DNA of 64,000 bases from Desulfonatronum lacustre DSM 10312. GTDB lineage: Bacteria > Desulfobacterota > Desulfovibrionia > Desulfovibrionales > Desulfonatronaceae. Location of the stretch: the NCBI RefSeq assembly GCF_000519265.1, contig NZ_KI912608.1, forward strand, positions 1,005,665-1,069,664, written 5' to 3'. How positions within the stretch are numbered: the stretch's first letter is position 1; each line of letters starts with the position of its first letter. Made by a program: the position numbers and the translations under genes. The notes beneath the pieces are model-generated. The model was given only the letters and a program-made list of their open reading frames with translations, was not told the DNA's origin and did not search any database. Below, piece after piece: positions 60,049-64,000 of the stretch.

Positions 60049-61020
60049 ATGACCTTCCACAGAGGACGCCGCTTGCGACGGACGGCCACGTTGCGTGGCC
60101 TGGTGCGGGAAACGACTCTTTCCCGCGACGACCTGATCCAGCCCTATTTCGTCGTGGACACGGACGACCCGAATTTCGTCAAGCCCATCGGAGCCATGCC
60201 CGGACAGAGCCAGCTCGGCCTGGGCAAACTGATGGAACGGGTGGGCCGGGCCGTGGACCTGGGGCTTGCGGCCTGCATCCTGTTCGGCATTCCCAAGACC
60301 AAGGACCCCACCGGCTCCCAGGGCTGGGCGGAAAATGGGATTGTTCAGCGGGCCGTGGCCGCCCTGAAGCGCTCCTACCCGGACCTGTGCGTGATCACGG
60401 ACGTCTGCTTGTGCGAATACACCTCCCACGGTCATTGCGGCTTGGTTTCGGGCGAGGAAGTCGTCAACGACCCGACCCTGGAGCTGCTGGCCAAGGTCGC
60501 CCTGTCCCATGCCCGGGCCGGAGCGGACATGGTCGCGCCCTCGGACATGATGGACGGTCGGGTGTTGGCCATCCGCGAGGCCCTGGACCACGAAGGCTTC
60601 ACCCATCTGCCGATCATGAGCTACGCCGTGAAGTACGCGTCAAGCTTTTACGGCCCGTTTCGGGAAGCCGCGGAGAGCCCGCCCCAGTTCGGGGATCGCA
60701 AGACCTACCAGATGGACCCGGCCAACCGCCGGGAGGCCTTTCGAGAAGCCCTGGCCGACCTGAACGAGGGCGCGGACCTGCTGATGGTCAAGCCTGCCCT
60801 GCCCTACCTGGACATCCTCCGCGACCTCCGCGAAACCACGGACGTGCCCCTGGCCGCCTACCAGGTCAGCGGCGAATACGCCATGATCAAGGCAGCGTCG
60901 GCCAACGGCTGGATCGACGAACAAACCGTGGTCTTGGAGACCCTGACCTCCATCAAGCGGGCCGGAGCGGATCTGATATTGACCTATTTCGCCGAGAACG
61001 TGTTGGACTGGACCAAATAA
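60049..61020 (+). CDS. hemB: Delta-aminolevulinate dehydratase
   Basis: 323 residues. Zinc-type active-site cysteines [14 protein letters not shown], Schiff-base lysines in [15 protein letters not shown] and [11 protein letters not shown]. It joins two ALA molecules to porphobilinogen, the shared early heme/siroheme/B12 step. It lies between ahbC and ahbD. Confidence 0.96.
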   Translation: MTFHRGRRLRRTATLRGLVRETTLSRDDLIQPYFVVDTDDPNFVKPIGAMPGQSQLGLGKLMERVGRAVDLGLAACILFGIPKTKDPTGSQGWAENGIVQRAVAALKRSYPDLCVITDVCLCEYTSHGHCGLVSGEEVVNDPTLELLAKVALSHARAGADMVAPSDMMDGRVLAIREALDHEGFTHLPIMSYAVKYASSFYGPFREAAESPPQFGDRKTYQMDPANRREAFREALADLNEGADLLMVKPALPYLDILRDLRETTDVPLAAYQVSGEYAMIKAASANGWIDEQTVVLETLTSIKRAGADLILTYFAENVLDWTK

Positions 61021-61044
61021 CCCGGACTTACTATCCTGATTATC

Positions 61045-62274
61045 ATGCAACATCCCCCCAAAGCGCATTCATCCACCCCGATTCATCACCAAAGCCAACT
61101 GGACGGCCCGCCTACCGGTCACACAGGCAACCCGAATGGCAATGCAACTAGCCACCCTGGAGGCCACCCCACCGGACACCCCAAAGGCCTCTCGGGCATG
61201 CCCAAAACCCTGCCCGACGGCTCACCGCCCTGCCGGCTGATCGCCTGGGAAGTGACCCGGTCCTGCAACCTGGCCTGCAAGCATTGCCGGGCCGAGGCGC
61301 ATATGGAGCCGTATCCGGGCGAATTTTCCACCGAGGATGCCAAGGCATTGATCGACACCTTCCCGGAGGTCGGGGACCCGATCATCATTTTCACCGGCGG
61401 TGAGCCCCTGCTTCGGTCGGACATCTTCGAGCTGGTCCGCTATGCCGACGCCAAGGGCCTGCGGTGCGTGATGGCCCCCAACGGCACCCTCGTCACCGCG
61501 GATGTGGCCCGGGAGATGAAGGAGGCCGGCATCCAGCGGGCCAGCATCTCCCTGGACGGGCCGGACGCGGCCAGCCACGACGTCTTTCGGGGGGTGGAGG
61601 GAGCGTTCGACGGGGCTTTGCGGGCCATCGAACACTTCAAGGATGTGGGGCTGCCCTTTCAGATCAACACCACCGTGACCCGGAACAACCTGGGCCAGTT
61701 CAAGGAGATTTTCCACCTGGCCGAGAGGCTGGGCGCGGCGGCGTGGCACATTTTTCTGCTGGTGCCCACGGGACGGGGCGCGAACCTGGGCCGGGAGGTG
61801 ATTTCCGGCGAGGAGTACGAAGAGGTGCTCAACTGGTTCTACGATTTCCGCAAGACCACCAAGATGCAGCTCAAGGCCACCTGCGCGCCCCACTATCATC
61901 GCATCCTGCGCCAGCGGGCCAAGGAAGACGGCATTCCGGTAACCATGGACAACTTCGGCCTGGACGCCGTCAGCCGGGGCTGCCTGGGCGGCACGGGGTT
62001 CTGCTTCATCTCCCATACCGGCCAGGTCCAGCCCTGCGGCTATCTGGAATTGGACTGCGGTCAGGTCCGGACTACGCCGTTTCCGGAAATTTGGAAAAAA
62101 TCCCCGCAGTTTCTGGAGTTTCGCGACCAGAAGACCTACCACGGCAAGTGCGGGGTCTGCGAATTTCACAAGGTCTGCGCCGGCTGCCGGGCCCGGGCCC
62201 AGACCATGAGCGGTCACTACCTGGCCGAGGAACCGCTGTGCACCTATCAGCCGAAAAAGGCTGAAGCCAAGTGA
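61045..62274 (+). CDS. ahbD: Heme synthase AhbD with His/Gly-rich N-terminal stretch
   Basis: 409 residues if started at 61045. Radical SAM cluster TRSCNLACKHCRAEA and C-terminal GKCGVCEFHKVCAGCRARA. It decarboxylates Fe-coproporphyrin III to heme, the final step. The first 51 residues are Pro/Gly/His/Asn-rich (e.g. GHTGNPNGNATSHPGGH), a metal-ligand-like tail. An internal ATG at 61198 would remove it, giving 358 residues; neither has a strong ribosome site. Confidence 0.85.
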   Translation: MQHPPKAHSSTPIHHQSQLDGPPTGHTGNPNGNATSHPGGHPTGHPKGLSGMPKTLPDGSPPCRLIAWEVTRSCNLACKHCRAEAHMEPYPGEFSTEDAKALIDTFPEVGDPIIIFTGGEPLLRSDIFELVRYADAKGLRCVMAPNGTLVTADVAREMKEAGIQRASISLDGPDAASHDVFRGVEGAFDGALRAIEHFKDVGLPFQINTTVTRNNLGQFKEIFHLAERLGAAAWHIFLLVPTGRGANLGREVISGEEYEEVLNWFYDFRKTTKMQLKATCAPHYHRILRQRAKEDGIPVTMDNFGLDAVSRGCLGGTGFCFISHTGQVQPCGYLELDCGQVRTTPFPEIWKKSPQFLEFRDQKTYHGKCGVCEFHKVCAGCRARAQTMSGHYLAEEPLCTYQPKKAEAK

Positions 62275-62320
62275 CCAGCACCGAAAGAGCCCCCAAAATA
62301 CAGCCCGAGATAAAACCACC

Positions 62321-62785
62321 ATGGACGCGACTGACAAGAAAATCCTGGACCTGATCCAGACCGACTTCCCCCTGGACCCGCGGCCCTACGCCCGGATCGG
62401 CGAACAATTCGGCCTGACCGAGGCCGAGGCCTTGGCCCGAGTGCGGGCCCTCAAGGGCAAGGGCATCATCCGCCGCATCGGCGCCAATTTCCAGTCCCGC
62501 AAGCTGGGCTGGACCAGCACCCTCTGCGCGGCCCAGGTCCCGGAAGACAAGCTGGATCAGTTCACTTCCGAAGTGAACCGCCACCCCGGCGTGACCCACA
62601 ACTACCTGCGCCAGCACATGTACAACGTCTGGTTCACCATGATCGCGCCCAGCGTGGACAAGGTCCGCGAAACCCTGGCCGAGATCACGGCCAGAACCGG
62701 CATCGAAATCCTGAACCTGCCCGCGGAAAAGACCTTTAAGATCAAGGTGGACTTTCCCATGTCCGACGAGAGCGAGCAAGAGTGA
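62321..62785 (+). CDS. Siroheme decarboxylase subunit (AhbA/AhbB family)
   Basis: 154 residues. Lrp/AsnC-like wHTH (DKKILDLIQTDFPLDPRPYA) and a C-terminal AhbA/AhbB domain (GIIRRIGANFQSRKLGWTST, HPGVTHNYLRQHMYNVWFTM). These subunits decarboxylate siroheme to 12,18-didecarboxysiroheme, the first step of the branch. Only one subunit is present here; the other may lie elsewhere. Whether it is AhbA or AhbB cannot be told. Confidence 0.85.
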   Translation: MDATDKKILDLIQTDFPLDPRPYARIGEQFGLTEAEALARVRALKGKGIIRRIGANFQSRKLGWTSTLCAAQVPEDKLDQFTSEVNRHPGVTHNYLRQHMYNVWFTMIAPSVDKVRETLAEITARTGIEILNLPAEKTFKIKVDFPMSDESEQE

Positions 62786-62848
62786 TTCGCCAGCGGAATA
62801 CTGTTCAGCCTGGCCAGGCAAGGCGCGACATGTGCAAAAATGAATCGG

Positions 62849-62887
62849 AAAAACGTCTGAACAGGTCCGACCTGTTCAGACGTTTTT
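62849..62887. terminator. Bidirectional rho-independent terminator
   Basis: Perfect 18-bp stem AAAAACGTCTGAACAGGT / ACCTGTTCAGACGTTTTT with loop CCG. Each strand ends in T5, so it can end the heme-cluster transcript on the plus strand and the LVIVD-gene transcript on the minus strand. Confidence 0.9.
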
Positions 62888-62944
62888 CATTGACGTCCCG
62901 ATAGTTAGATTGCTGTGTGGCCATGCAACCCATCCGGCATGATT

Positions 62945-63904
62945 CTAATTGCTTACAAGGTGTTGAAGATCAATAACCGTCAATTCATCTTTGTCGGCCA
63001 TGCTCAAGTAGGCCACGTTCTCACTTATGCACATGGCCAGACAGATGCCTTCCAATTCTTTTTTGCCGACTTCGACGATACGCTCAGGATTACTAATATC
63101 GAACACCAGAAATCCATCGTCCAGACTTGCAATGTAAGCACGGTCGCCCGCAATGGCAGCGACTGGCGACCTGCCGATGTCTATGGAGGTGACCATTCGA
63201 GGACTCGTGGGTGAAGCGATGTCTATGATGTGCATCCGACGCTCTGAAGTGTTCATATACAGATGTGTCCCCGAAACACCCAGCCCGCGGGGGCGTCCCG
63301 GCAAGTCGATAAATACCGTTTCCACCGGTCTGGCTGGATTCTGAAGATCAAAAACATGCAACCCTCCGTTGAAGTTGGCTACATATGCAAACTGATCAAC
63401 AACCGCCAGGGACTGCACCTGGGCTGGCGCGTCTATCCTTGATATTTCCTGCGGTACGGCGGGAGTGGAAATATCGAAAACACGCAATCCCTGTCCGGAC
63501 ACGGCCGCCAGCGCATATTGGCCGAAAATCTTGAAAGACTTAATCCCGCCGCCGTATTTGTGATACTTGCCGACAGTGGCGCATCGCTCCGGATTGCTGA
63601 CGTCGATGATCAGCAAGCCTTCTTGGTCGTCCACCACATAAGCGAATCCATTGGCAAAATCCATGTCCAGGACACACCCCTTGGTTTCCATGCAGCCGAC
63701 CATTTTCGGTTTTCCCGATTCAGACATTTCAAAAATCTTCAATCCTTGATCCGTATTGGACAAAAATGCATTTTCCCCCTCCAGGCGTACACATGCGCGC
63801 CCGGTGACCCCGATACATCCCGCATGGGCGATTACCGATATAAACGTTACCAAAACAAAGCAAAATAGAACACCAGTCAGACACTTCATTTTGAATGATT
63901 TCAT
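62945..63904 (-). CDS. Secreted LVIVD-repeat beta-propeller protein
   Basis: 319 residues, ATG 63904 with GGAGGT 8 bases upstream. A signal peptide is clear (KCLTGVLFCFVLVTFISVIA, cleavage near AHA-GC; the Cys next to it may allow lipoprotein processing). Six or seven repeats of the LLIIDVSNPERCATVGKY / LRVFDISTPAVPQ type build a propeller. Binding partner unknown. A terminator separates it from the heme genes. Confidence 0.85.
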   Translation of the reverse strand: MKSFKMKCLTGVLFCFVLVTFISVIAHAGCIGVTGRACVRLEGENAFLSNTDQGLKIFEMSESGKPKMVGCMETKGCVLDMDFANGFAYVVDDQEGLLIIDVSNPERCATVGKYHKYGGGIKSFKIFGQYALAAVSGQGLRVFDISTPAVPQEISRIDAPAQVQSLAVVDQFAYVANFNGGLHVFDLQNPARPVETVFIDLPGRPRGLGVSGTHLYMNTSERRMHIIDIASPTSPRMVTSIDIGRSPVAAIAGDRAYIASLDDGFLVFDISNPERIVEVGKKELEGICLAMCISENVAYLSMADKDELTVIDLQHLVSN

Positions 63905-63943
63905 AATCCATGACCTCCATTTTACATTGTAAAGAAAATCTGA

Positions 63944-63982
63944 CTACATTTTTGAAAGTCCATTACGCCATGCTTTCTTCAT
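63944..63982 (-). CDS. 12-codon ORF upstream of the LVIVD gene
   Basis: ATG 63982 follows AAGGGAGGTGATC, an almost ideal anti-16S match, and encodes MKKAWRNGLSKM then TAG. It is in frame with the LVIVD gene with 13 codons between. Possibly a leader peptide or a truncated start; not testable here, since the window ends 18 bases upstream. Confidence 0.3.
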   Translation of the reverse strand: MKKAWRNGLSKM

Positions 63983-64000
63983 GATCACCTCCCTTCACGG

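Overview
The window looks like a high-GC chromosome segment from a sulfate-reducing deltaproteobacterium, probably of the Desulfovibrionales. The best evidence is the alternative heme set at 57.6-62.8 kb (AhbC, HemB, AhbD and an AhbA/AhbB-type siroheme decarboxylase subunit). This is supported by the leuA-leuC-leuD-leuB, psd-pssA, clpS-clpA, ligA, uvrB and thrC core genes. A genus cannot be named from sequence reading alone. I recognised no rRNA, tRNA or CRISPR array, but could not run a covariance search.

Region by region. 0.3-3.1 kb: two overlapping GTPase genes. 3.1-9.4 kb: an accessory stretch, lower in GC in its second half, with a YoaC-like protein, a broken and an intact YaaW/UPF0174-family gene, an ATGA-coupled partner of unknown function, pieces of the GTPase gene, and a two-gene unit (7.4-9.4 kb) that I do not recognise. 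9.5-11.5 kb: a WYL-type regulator and a TerB-like/DUF697-like protein whose C-terminal half resembles that of the first GTPase. 11.5-38.4 kb: mainly housekeeping (GDSL esterase, DUF4143 ATPase, YgiQ radical SAM, LigA, UvrB, Aat, ClpS/ClpA, CheD/CheB, phosphoglucomutase, TlyA, ThrC), spaced by palindromic repeat elements.

38.4-45.4 kb is a second accessory region and the most interesting part. It reads as a decayed integron: a frameshifted integrase remnant on the minus strand, an attI-like junction, then four plus-strand cassettes separated by attC-like hairpins. The cassettes encode a RES-domain protein, two proteins with HEPN-type Rx4H motifs, and a NYN-domain (PIN-like) ribonuclease with a probable LOTUS domain. 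A YefM/YoeB toxin-antitoxin pair and a doubly broken DUF1016 nuclease gene follow. The cassettes would form a collection of RNA- or NAD-targeting effectors, plausibly anti-phage or stress functions; that role is inference.

45.4-57.3 kb is metabolic and membrane-related: a rhodanese-fused persulfide/CoA-disulfide reductase-like flavoprotein, a YihY-cyclic-nucleotide-binding fusion, leucine biosynthesis, phosphatidylethanolamine synthesis, a two-RCK potassium channel and a small membrane protein. 57.6-62.8 kb carries the heme genes, interrupted by a Uma2 protein and an MNT/HEPN pair. The window ends with a secreted LVIVD-repeat protein preceded by a 12-codon ORF with a near-ideal ribosome binding site.

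Two families of short inverted-repeat elements recur: a 140-180 bp element carrying GATTCCGA-type palindromes (four copies or relatives) and a 217-291 bp element with AACCGC(C/A)CGCT ends (two copies, both in the leu region).
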